DNA of 64,000 nt, from positions 14,454 to 78,453 of the forward strand of contig DATJUB010000063.1 in the NCBI GenBank assembly GCA_035502775.1. The letters run 5' to 3'. Origin of the DNA: 67-14 sp035502775 (GTDB lineage: Bacteria; Actinomycetota; Thermoleophilia; Solirubrobacterales; 70-9). The notes beneath the pieces were generated by a model. The model saw only the letters and a list, made by a program, of their open reading frames with translations. It ran no database searches and was not told the origin of the DNA. The position numbers and the translations under genes are program-made. Below are positions 57,085 to 64,000 of the stretch, piece by piece. Position 1 is the stretch's first letter. Each line of letters begins with the position of its first letter.

Positions 57085-58293
57085 GTGACGCGATTCTTCC
57101 CTCTGCCCAGCCGCGAACCGGCGGACTGCCCCTCACCGAAGAGGTCGCCCCGGCGGAACGCCCTCGTCGACACCGCCGCCGTTGTCGCGGCGGCACTGTT
57201 CGGCACGCTCACCTACTTCGACGCCACCTTCGAGATGGATCCGAGCACGCTCGGCAACGTGCTCATCATCACGGCGGGGATTCTCGCCTGCCTCACCCTT
57301 TTCTTCCGGCGCCGCTGGCCGGTCCAGATCGGCATCGCGACCATGCTGGTCGCGATATTCAGCCCTGCCGCGAGCGGTGCGGCGCTGGTGGCGATCTTCA
57401 CCGTCGCCATTCATCGGCAGTGGAAGATCGCCGCCGCGATCGCGGCGGTCTCGATCGCGACCTACCCGATCTACTACTCGATGTACACCAGCGAGAACGC
57501 ACTCTGGGTGGACATGGTCACCGTCACGGTGTTCATCTCCGGGATCGTGGCCTGGGGCATGTGGGTGCGGGCTCGGCGCCAGCTCTTCGAGTCGCTGCGA
57601 GAGCGGGCGGTCCAGGCGGAGGCCGACCGGGACCTGCGACTGGCCCAGGCCCGCGAGCAGGAGCGCACCAGGATCGCCCGCGAGATGCACGACGTGCTCG
57701 CCCATCGCATATCGCTGGTCGCGCTCAACGCGGGGGCGCTCGAGTTCCGGCCCGACGCCTCGCCGGAGGAGGTCCGGCAGGCCGCCGCGATCGTCCGCAG
57801 CAACGCCCATCAGGCCCTGGACGAGCTGCGCGACGTGATCAGCGTGCTTCGCGAGGAGGACCAGGGCCAGCTGGGGGCCAACGAGCCACCCCAGCCCACG
57901 CTGATCGATGTCGAGGCGCTGATCCAGGAGTCACGGGAATCGGGTGTGGAGGTCGAGTTCGCGGAGGAGGTCGAAGGGATCTCGCTCGTTCCCGACTCGA
58001 CCGGCCGGACCGCCTACCGGGTGATCCAGGAGGGTCTGACCAACGCCCGCAAGCACGCGCCCGGCGGTGCCGCCCAGGTCGCGGTCGCCGGAGCCCCGGG
58101 CGACGGCCTCACGGTCGAGGTCAGCAATCGCCGGCCGCTAATCGAACCCGAGTCGCCGATCGATATTCCCGGCTCGGGAACCGGCCTGATCGGCCTCACC
58201 GAGAGGGTCGAACTGGCCGGCGGCAGGTTGCGTCATGGCCCACAGGCCGACGGAAGGTTCACACTCCAGGTGTGGCTTCCCTGGACAGATTGA
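57085..58293 (+). CDS. Sensor histidine kinase, NarL-type (HisKA_3)
   Basis: GTG 57085 opens a 402-residue protein with five or six transmembrane helices in the first ~165 residues, a coiled linker, and a HisKA_3 dimerisation domain with phospho-His202 in REMHDVLAHRIS. The ATPase region carries AYRVIQEGLTNARKHAPGG and GSGTGLIGLTERVELAGG. It lacks a large extracytoplasmic sensor, so it may sense the membrane or its ABC partner. It should phosphorylate the response regulator encoded 13 bases downstream. Confidence 0.92.
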   Translation: MTRFFPLPSREPADCPSPKRSPRRNALVDTAAVVAAALFGTLTYFDATFEMDPSTLGNVLIITAGILACLTLFFRRRWPVQIGIATMLVAIFSPAASGAALVAIFTVAIHRQWKIAAAIAAVSIATYPIYYSMYTSENALWVDMVTVTVFISGIVAWGMWVRARRQLFESLRERAVQAEADRDLRLAQAREQERTRIAREMHDVLAHRISLVALNAGALEFRPDASPEEVRQAAAIVRSNAHQALDELRDVISVLREEDQGQLGANEPPQPTLIDVEALIQESRESGVEVEFAEEVEGISLVPDSTGRTAYRVIQEGLTNARKHAPGGAAQVAVAGAPGDGLTVEVSNRRPLIEPESPIDIPGSGTGLIGLTERVELAGGRLRHGPQADGRFTLQVWLPWTD

Positions 58294-58306
58294 GCGGTTC
58301 GAGCAC

Positions 58307-58963
58307 ATGACCCCGATCAAGGTGCTGCTGGTCGACGACGACGCGCTCGTCCGTTCGGGGCTGCGGATGATGCTCGGCGGCGATCCCTCGATCCGGATCG
58401 TCGGTGAGGCGAGCGACGGCTCCGAGGTCGCCGCGGCGGTGGACGGACACCGGCCCGACGTGGTGCTGATGGACATCCGCATGCCCGAGGTCGACGGCCT
58501 GACCGCGACGAGGCGCCTGCGTTCCCGGCCCAATCCGCCCGAGGTGATCGTGCTGACCACCTTCGACGCCGACGAGATGATCTTCTCGGCCCTGCGCCAC
58601 GGAGCCGCCGGCTTCCTGCTGAAGGACACACCACCGGCCGACATCCTGCGCGCGATCCAACTGGTCGCGGCCGGCGAGGCGATGCTCTCCCCCACGGTCA
58701 CCAGGCAGCTGCTCGACCATTTCTCCACCGGGGAGGACGGCGGCGGCGCCGAGGCCGCCAAGGCCGCGATCGATTCACTGACCGATCGCGAACGCGAGGT
58801 CGCGGTGGCGGTCGGGCGAGGCTGCTCCAATCAGGACATCGCCGACGAGCTCTTCATGAGCGTGGCCACGGTCAAGGGCCACGTGACCAAGCTGCTGAGC
58901 AAACTGGACGCCGACAACCGGGTCCAGATAGCCCTCAAGGTAAGGGACGCGGGGCTGACCTAG
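58307..58963 (+). CDS. NarL/LuxR-type response regulator
   Basis: ATG 58307 gives 218 residues. The receiver domain has the acidic pocket at VDDDAL (Asp10-12), phospho-acceptor Asp56 in VLMDIRMPE and Lys near residue 106 in FLLKDTPP. The output domain is a LuxR HTH (LTDREREVAVAVGRGCSNQD, LFMSVATVKGHVTKLLSKLD). With the upstream kinase it probably controls the divergent ABC exporter operon. Confidence 0.95.
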   Translation: MTPIKVLLVDDDALVRSGLRMMLGGDPSIRIVGEASDGSEVAAAVDGHRPDVVLMDIRMPEVDGLTATRRLRSRPNPPEVIVLTTFDADEMIFSALRHGAAGFLLKDTPPADILRAIQLVAAGEAMLSPTVTRQLLDHFSTGEDGGGAEAAKAAIDSLTDREREVAVAVGRGCSNQDIADELFMSVATVKGHVTKLLSKLDADNRVQIALKVRDAGLT

Positions 58964-59033
58964 GCCGGATGCCGGATGGCGGCGCATCCCCTGGATTCCC
59001 TCTCCACGGCGAATCCATACAATCACCCGACCC

Positions 59034-59122
59034 GGAGAGGTGGCCGAGTGGCTGAAGGCACTCGCCTGCTAAGCGAGTAGGGGGCGCAAGCTCTCTCGAG
59101 GGTTCGAATCCCTCCCTCTCCG
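59034..59122 (+). tRNA. tRNA-Ser(GCT)
   Basis: An 89-base type II tRNA: acceptor GGAGAGG with CCTCTCC, anticodon arm CTCGC-CTGCTAA-GCGAG with anticodon GCT, a long variable arm and T-arm GAGGG-TTCGAAT-CCCTC. The discriminator is G, as in serine tRNAs. The CCA end is not encoded. It lies between the response regulator and the PLP-enzyme gene. Confidence 0.96.
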
Positions 59123-59160
59123 TCTTGCCGTGGGATGCGCCGGGTAGTCTGCGAAAGCAG

Positions 59161-60369
59161 ATGCCGAACCCGGTTCGCGACCACGCGTATTACGAGGAGA
59201 TGTTCGCCGAGATCGAGGCGCCGTTCGCCTTCGTCGACCTCGACGCGATGTGGGCGAACGCGGACGCGATGCTGGCCCGATCGGGTGACAAACCGATCCG
59301 GGTCGCCTCGAAATCGATTCGCTGCCGGGCTCTGATCGAGCGGGTGCTCGCACGGGACGAGCGCTTCCGGGGAGTGATGAGCTTCACCCTGCCCGAGACT
59401 CTGTGGCTGGCCGAGGGCGGGCTGGAGAACCTGCTGCTCGCCTATCCGACGACGGACCTGGAAGCGCTGCGGGAGCTGGCGATCCGCAACGTCGCCACCC
59501 CCGGCGAGGCGCCGATCCTCACCGTGGACTGCGTCGAGCATCTCGACATGATCGAGTCGGTGCTCGGCAGCCGGGCCGGACCGGTGCGGCTCTCGATCGA
59601 GCTCGACGCGGCCTGGCACGGACTGAAGGGACGGCTCACCGCGGGCGCCAAGCGTTCACCGATCCGCACCGGCACGCAGGCGGTCGCCCTGGCCGAGCAG
59701 ATCGCCCGAAGGGACAAGCTGGAGCTGGTCGCGATCATGGCCTACGAGGGCCAGATCGCCGGGGTCGGGGACGAGCCTCCCGGACAGCCGGTCCGGGCGC
59801 GGATGATCAAGTGGATGCAGAAGCACTCGGCCGAGGAGATCCGGGAACGACGGGCCGAGGTGGTCAGGCGGGTCCGGGAGGTGGCCGAGATCGAGATCGT
59901 CAACGGCGGCGGCACCGGATCCCTCGAGCTCACCTCGACCGAGCCGGCCGTGACCGAGCTCGCCGCCGGCTCGGGGTTCTTCGCCCCGGCCCAGTTCGAC
60001 CACTACTCGCGCTTCAGCCTCAGCCCGGCCGCGGCCTACGCGATCCCGGTGGTGCGCCGGCCCGGGCCGGGCGTGGTCACCGCGCTGGGCGGGGGCTACC
60101 TGTCCTCGGGCGCGGCCGGACCGGCGAGACTGCCGGTTCCCTGGCTGCCCGCGGGTCTTTCGCTCGACGAAGAGGAGGGCGCCGGCGAGGTCCAGACCCC
60201 GCTGCTCGGCCCGGCCGCCGACCGGCTCAGGCTGGGTGAGAACGTCTACATGCGCCACAGCAAGGCGGGCGAGCTGTGTGAGCGCTTCGAGACTCTCCTA
60301 CTGATCGAAGGCGGCGCGATCGTGGACGAGGTGCCCACCTACCGCGGCGAAGGATTGACCTTCCTCTAG
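59161..60369 (+). CDS. PLP-dependent fold-type III enzyme (D-amino-acid aldolase/deaminase-like)
   Basis: ATG 59161 gives 402 residues. The alanine-racemase-type TIM barrel starts with APFAFVDLDAMWANADAML and the PLP Lys51 in IRVASKSIRC. LSIELDAAWHGLKGRL and EIVNGGGTGSLELTSTEPAV are barrel and phosphate-binding segments. The C-terminal beta domain has RPGPGVVTALGGGYLSS and ENVYMRHSKAGELCERFE, matching D-threonine aldolase/DSD1-like proteins with a metal-binding HxxxxxC motif. It likely cleaves or deaminates a beta-hydroxy D-amino acid; the exact substrate is unknown. Confidence 0.85.
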   Translation: MPNPVRDHAYYEEMFAEIEAPFAFVDLDAMWANADAMLARSGDKPIRVASKSIRCRALIERVLARDERFRGVMSFTLPETLWLAEGGLENLLLAYPTTDLEALRELAIRNVATPGEAPILTVDCVEHLDMIESVLGSRAGPVRLSIELDAAWHGLKGRLTAGAKRSPIRTGTQAVALAEQIARRDKLELVAIMAYEGQIAGVGDEPPGQPVRARMIKWMQKHSAEEIRERRAEVVRRVREVAEIEIVNGGGTGSLELTSTEPAVTELAAGSGFFAPAQFDHYSRFSLSPAAAYAIPVVRRPGPGVVTALGGGYLSSGAAGPARLPVPWLPAGLSLDEEEGAGEVQTPLLGPAADRLRLGENVYMRHSKAGELCERFETLLLIEGGAIVDEVPTYRGEGLTFL

Positions 60370-61313
60370 CCGGCGGTCGTGGCGGCGGAGTCCGCCGAGG
60401 CGATCCGCCTGAGCTCCCCGCCTTCCAGGATGATCAGTCCGCCGTACTCGAGCCATTCGGCCGCGGACGCGGGACCGACCAGCAGGGCCGCCTTCGCCCT
60501 GACCTCGGCCTCGACCGCGGTCGGCGCGACCGCCGAGACCTGAACGATGCCGGTGAAGGCCGGCAGGCCTGTGCCCGGATCGATCAGGTGATGGCTGTAC
60601 TCGCCTTCGGGTCCGATCCAGGCGGAGCGGGTGATGCCGCTGGTAGCGACCGCGTGGCCCGCCGGAACACTCAGCTCGGCCAACGGGTCCTGGCCGCGGA
60701 GTGGGTTCGCGACCGAGATCGTGACGTCGCCGGCGGTGAGGCCACCCACCCGGAGGTCGCCGCCGCAGTCGACCGAGAAGTAGGCGGCCTCGTCCAGGAA
60801 CTCGGCGACCAGATCGGCGGCGAGGCCCTTGCCGAGTCCGCCGCTGTCGAACCGGATCCCCGGCGCGCGCCGCACCACCCCGCGGTCGGGATCGACCTCG
60901 ACCTCGGCCCAGCGGGCCTCACCGTGAGGTGCGGCCGGATGCCGTGGCAGCTCGGAGCTCGGATAGAGCTTGATCGCGTCGGACTCGCGGGCGAAATCCA
61001 TCGAGGCACGGTAGCCCGCGCGCTCGAGCGAATCGAGACAGGTCGCGTCGACCAGGCCGCCGCTGATTCGCGCGGCACCGATCACGTCGAGCAGGAATCG
61101 GGACATCAGGGGGCTGATCTCGATCTCGGTCCGCGGATCCTCGTTCAGGCGGCTGAGTTCGGAATCCGGATCGAAGCGGGACAGGTCGCTGTGGACCCGG
61201 CCGACGATCTCCTGAGCCCCGGACAGGAGCTCATCCGAGGCCGGATCGGCGACAGAGATTCCTACCTTCCCGCCCAGAGCCGCAAATTCCCGGCTGTTGA
61301 GGGCTGGGCTCAT
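60366..61313 (-). CDS. apbE: FAD:protein FMN transferase (ApbE family)
   Basis: The 315-residue protein has the ApbE signatures: ARISGGLVDATCLDSLERAG, RFDSGGLGKGLAADLVAEFL, FSVDCGGDLRVGG and HHLIDPGTGLPA with the Mg-binding Asp. ApbE enzymes attach FMN covalently to Thr/Ser of flavoproteins such as NQR/RNF subunits or FMN-binding domain proteins. There is no lipobox. Its ATG overlaps the stop of a small membrane protein gene (ATGA). The stop overlaps that of the convergent PLP-enzyme gene. Confidence 0.9.
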   Translation of the reverse strand: MSPALNSREFAALGGKVGISVADPASDELLSGAQEIVGRVHSDLSRFDPDSELSRLNEDPRTEIEISPLMSRFLLDVIGAARISGGLVDATCLDSLERAGYRASMDFARESDAIKLYPSSELPRHPAAPHGEARWAEVEVDPDRGVVRRAPGIRFDSGGLGKGLAADLVAEFLDEAAYFSVDCGGDLRVGGLTAGDVTISVANPLRGQDPLAELSVPAGHAVATSGITRSAWIGPEGEYSHHLIDPGTGLPAFTGIVQVSAVAPTAVEAEVRAKAALLVGPASAAEWLEYGGLIILEGGELRRIASADSAATTAG

Positions 61314-61570
61314 GACTGGCTGGTGACCAGACGCTCGGGCTGGATGAAGGTCGCGGTGGCGGACGGACCGGCCGCGGGAGCCGATGAGTTCGGCATGCCG
61401 GCCGCGGAAGCGGTTCCTTCGAGATCGGCTCTCTGAGCGACCGTGGAGCTGAATGCGATGACAAGGGAGACGGACAGTGCCGCGGTTGCCCCCCGGATCG
61501 CCCTGATGCGGCGATCCCGACTGGAATTCCGGCGGGCAGCCGCCAGATTGGGGTCAGATGGTTCTTTCAT
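61310..61570 (-). CDS. Small membrane protein coupled to apbE
   Basis: The 86-residue protein has a basic N-terminus (ARRNSSRDRRIRAIRGATAA), one transmembrane helix (LSVSLVIAFSSTVAQ) and an Ala/Ser/Thr-rich outside tail. It is coupled to apbE. The tail lacks a clear FMN-attachment motif (D-x-x-T/S-G-A-T/S), so it is probably not the flavinylation target. Function is unknown. Confidence 0.65.
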   Translation of the reverse strand: MKEPSDPNLAAARRNSSRDRRIRAIRGATAALSVSLVIAFSSTVAQRADLEGTASAAGMPNSSAPAAGPSATATFIQPERLVTSQS

Positions 61571-61843
61571 CGCTCCATCCTTTCGATGGTTTCTGAGCGC
61601 CAGCTAAAGCTCGCCTGAAAGTCTCCCTCCGCCATTCCCGGGCGGGGGCGGATTGGCCGAGGACCGAGAGATGGCCCGCGAAGGAACCGAGCAGCCTGGG
61701 AGCGGATACGGATTCGATTCCGACCGCCGTACGGATCTGCGAACTGGACTGTGACCCATTGCTTCTCATGCGACCAGATTCACATTCCGGCACTCGGATC
61801 GCATCATCATTTGGTAGGTATCGCCCCCTACCCAGGGCTGTGC

Positions 61844-62449
61844 TCAGGCGGGCTGGACGCGGAAGGCGTCGACCACCTGGTCGACGTGCCTGCGCCAGAC
61901 CTTCGGGTCGTCGATCTCGCGCTCGTCGAGAATCCGGCAGATGCCGCCGAACAGCACGCTCACGTCGTCGGGGCGGGCGTCCTTCCGCATCGCACCCTGC
62001 TTTTTCGCCTTCTTCATCAGCGACTCGAGATGCTCATGCGAGCATTTGCGCTCGGTCGCCAGGGCCTCGTTCTCCTCGAATGCCTTCAGCCCGAACCCGA
62101 AACTGCCGTTCTTCATCTTGCCCCGCACGGTCTCCTGGAGAAGATCGCGGAAAGCGAGCCAGGCATCGTCCTTCTCGAGCGCGATCTCGACCTGCTGGGT
62201 GAAGCGCTGCTGACGGGCGGTCAGGACCGCGGCGACCAGCTCGTCCTTGGTCTCGAAGTTCCGGTAGACGGTGCCCTTGCCGACCCCGGCCCGTTCAGCC
62301 ACATCCGGTACCCCGGCTTCGATTCCCCGTTCGGCGAACACCTCTTCGGCCGCCTTGATCACCGCTTCGCGGTTGCGCACCGCATCGGCACGGCGCGGTA
62401 CGTCGCCGGGGGCAGGCTCGGTCCCGATCTTCACGACGCCACTCATCAC
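61844..62449 (-). CDS. TetR-family transcriptional regulator
   Basis: The 201-residue protein has an N-terminal TetR HTH (NREAVIKAAEEVFAERGIEA, VPDVAERAGVGKGTVYRNFE, TKDELVAAVL) and a helical ligand-binding domain. ATG overlaps the stop of the transporter gene (62446-62449), so regulator and pump are cotranscribed. It probably represses the operon until a pump substrate binds. Confidence 0.92.
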   Translation of the reverse strand: MMSGVVKIGTEPAPGDVPRRADAVRNREAVIKAAEEVFAERGIEAGVPDVAERAGVGKGTVYRNFETKDELVAAVLTARQQRFTQQVEIALEKDDAWLAFRDLLQETVRGKMKNGSFGFGLKAFEENEALATERKCSHEHLESLMKKAKKQGAMRKDARPDDVSVLFGGICRILDEREIDDPKVWRRHVDQVVDAFRVQPA

Positions 62450-63903
62450 TCACCCGAGTAGGCCGGCTCGGCCAGTGGGGACGCGGCACCGACCTCGTCG
62501 ATCGCGGGGCGGTGGGCATGACCGTGGCTGGGAATGAGCAGAGCCATGATGCCGGCAAGGATAGAGACGCCGGCAGCGGCGAAGAACGCCGTCCGGAAGG
62601 CCGAATTCGTCGGCAGGACCGCACCGGCGACGATGCTGGCGGTGAGGATCGAGGCGACGACCTGCGAGCCGAGCGAGGAGCCGACCGAGCGGATCAGGGC
62701 GTTGAAGCCGGTCGCCTCGCCGGTGCGGCTCATCGGGACCGACTCCATGATCAGGTTCGGCATCGCGGCGAAGGCGAGGCCGACCCCCATCGAGGAGACG
62801 ATGTTCCAGAGGATGATCGGCAGGACCGTGTCGTGCATGAAGCCCATGCCGAGCAGCCCGATGCCGGCGAGCCCTCCGCCCATCGCGAGCGGGATCTTGT
62901 TGCCGAAGCGGGTTCCCATGTTTCCGGAGACCGGTCCGGCGACCAGCATCATCAGCGCGGCCGGGAGCATCACCAGGCCGGCCTGGGTGGCGGAGTAGCC
63001 GAATCCGTAGCCGGTGGAGACCGGCGCTTCGACCAGCTGCGGGATCAGGACGAAGGATCCGAACATGCCGAAGCCGATGAACAGGGTGGCGACGTTGGTC
63101 ATCAAGACCGGCGGTGAGGCCATCAGCTTGACCTCGGCCAGCGGATCCTCGGTCCGGCGCTGGAGCCACACCCAGAAGGTGAGGATGAGCAGGCCGACCA
63201 GTGAGAGTCCGATCGTCTTGCCACTGGCCCAGCCCCACTCGTTGGCCTGCGAGATCGCGTACATCGGCAGGGTCAGCCCGATCGCGAGGACCAGCGCGCC
63301 GCGGTAGTCGACCTTGGCGGGGGTGCGGTTGGGGGATTCGGGAACCAGGAAGTGGGCCGAGATCGCGGCGATCAGGGCCATTCCTGTGCCCATCCAGAAG
63401 ATCCAGTGGTAGGAGGCGTTGTCGAGGATCAGTCCGCCCAGGATCAGGCCGAGCCCGCCGCCGATACCGGCCGTCGCCGAGATCAGGCCGATCGAGGCGG
63501 CGACGCGTTCCTTGGGGAATTCGTCGCGGATGATGCCGAAACAGAGCGGGAAGATGCCACCGCCGACGCCCTGCAGGATGCGGCCGATGACGATCGTCTG
63601 GACCGAGCTGCCGAGGGCGGAGACCGCCGATCCGGCGGCGAAGATCAGCAGGGCGATGACCAGCATGCGCCGCTTGCCGAAGATGTCGCCCAGCCGGCCG
63701 AAGATCGGGGTGAATACGGCGGCGGCGATCAGGTATCCGGTGAGGATCCAGGCGACGCCGCTGGCGTTGGTGTCGAACTCGATCGCGAGTTCGGCGAGGG
63801 CGGGAATCAGGGTGGTCTGGGCGAGGGCGAAGGAGAGAGCCGCCAGGCCGAGGATCAGCAGGGTGCGCATCGGCTTGGGACGAGGGGGGCTAAGTGGACT
63901 CAT
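62446..63903 (-). CDS. MFS drug-efflux transporter (DHA2/EmrB-type)
   Basis: The 485-residue protein has about 14 hydrophobic segments. The N-terminal half shows FDTNASGVAWILTGYLIAAA, FGRLGDIFGKRRMLVIALL (motif A) and IVIGRILQGVGGGIFPLCFG (motif B), then GLGLILGGLILD (motif C), the DHA2 signatures of H+-coupled multidrug efflux. The C-terminal cytoplasmic end contains HGHAHRP. The gene is first in an operon with its TetR regulator. Confidence 0.92.
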   Translation of the reverse strand: MSPLSPPRPKPMRTLLILGLAALSFALAQTTLIPALAELAIEFDTNASGVAWILTGYLIAAAVFTPIFGRLGDIFGKRRMLVIALLIFAAGSAVSALGSSVQTIVIGRILQGVGGGIFPLCFGIIRDEFPKERVAASIGLISATAGIGGGLGLILGGLILDNASYHWIFWMGTGMALIAAISAHFLVPESPNRTPAKVDYRGALVLAIGLTLPMYAISQANEWGWASGKTIGLSLVGLLILTFWVWLQRRTEDPLAEVKLMASPPVLMTNVATLFIGFGMFGSFVLIPQLVEAPVSTGYGFGYSATQAGLVMLPAALMMLVAGPVSGNMGTRFGNKIPLAMGGGLAGIGLLGMGFMHDTVLPIILWNIVSSMGVGLAFAAMPNLIMESVPMSRTGEATGFNALIRSVGSSLGSQVVASILTASIVAGAVLPTNSAFRTAFFAAAGVSILAGIMALLIPSHGHAHRPAIDEVGAASPLAEPAYSGE

Positions 63904-64000
63904 AGGTCCGGATAGTAACAGCTAAACGGACCCCAGAGTCCGGTTTTGCCCGTGCGATCGGTCACACAGGCCCGGGTGGGCCGGGGGTGGAGACGATTTC
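63904..64000 (-). promoter_or_regulatory. Upstream region of the efflux operon
   Basis: This 97-base stretch precedes the transporter ATG on the coding strand. It must contain the operon promoter and probably the TetR operator, but no clear dyad or promoter boxes were recognised within the window. Confidence 0.3.

Noticed and set aside
55827..58310. An 827-codon open frame on the plus strand
   Set aside because: It runs antisense through the ABC exporter genes and out of frame through the histidine kinase; the products on the other frames have intact motifs.

Overview
The window is high-GC DNA with frequent GTG starts, heavily overlapped genes and Actinobacteria-type gene content (NarL-type two-component pair, TerC, CorA, TetR/DHA2 efflux pair, secreted repeat proteins). 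It looks like the chromosome of a high-GC actinobacterium, possibly a Thermoleophilia/Solirubrobacterales-type soil organism; that lineage is an inference from style, not from a marker gene.

Layout. 1-3.2 kb is host chromosome: the tail of a serine hydrolase, a secreted pentapeptide-repeat protein, a SAM methyltransferase and a lipoprotein. 3.28-7.29 kb looks like an accessory island: a decayed tRNA-Arg 3' half, a frameshifted FG-GAP/VCBS exported protein, a VapBC toxin-antitoxin pair with a promoter that predicts a leaderless transcript, and an AT-richer gene of unknown function. 7,292-45,706 is a complete ~38.4 kb temperate siphophage prophage with HK97-type head genes. It is bounded by a perfect 48-bp direct repeat that is the 3' half of tRNA-Arg(ACG); the intact tRNA gene is at the right end. 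45.7-64 kb is host chromosome again: GNAT protein, a three-repeat secreted protein, CorA, an ABC substrate-binding lipoprotein coupled to pyruvate kinase, TerC, a penicillin-acylase-family hydrolase, an ABC exporter with a divergent two-component system, tRNA-Ser(GCT), a PLP fold-type III enzyme, ApbE with a small membrane protein, and a TetR/MFS efflux pair.

The prophage. Nearly everything is read leftward. From the right: a run of about 25 small genes, many coupled by ATGA/GTGA overlaps (pentapeptide protein, J-domain-like, ASCH, zinc-binding miniproteins, a sigma-70-family factor, an unusual CsrA-like protein, a sliding-clamp-like protein). Next come two structured noncoding gaps with tRNA-like elements, then packaging and head genes (P-loop/HNH fusion, terminase, portal, protease, capsid). 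Tail genes follow (a chaperone pair with a -1 frameshift, and a tape measure carrying two wall-degrading domains), then lysis genes (CHAP endolysin, holin). The left end holds a divergent immunity switch with four operator-like sites, a replication block (DUF1376, DnaA-domain-I-like protein, GCATATGC iteron array), an excisionase-like protein and a tyrosine integrase beside the left attachment site. Only the repressor and a lipoprotein, which form a plausible lysogenic-conversion unit, are read rightward.

The most unusual elements are: the phage CsrA-like protein that seems to hold two partial CsrA folds in one chain beside a phage sigma factor; the clamp-like protein; the iteron array beside a DnaA domain-I-only protein; the 420-base structured noncoding block; and three tRNA-Arg 3' halves in one orientation, which suggest stacked integration events. 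All product names rest on reading the translated sequences; no database search was possible.
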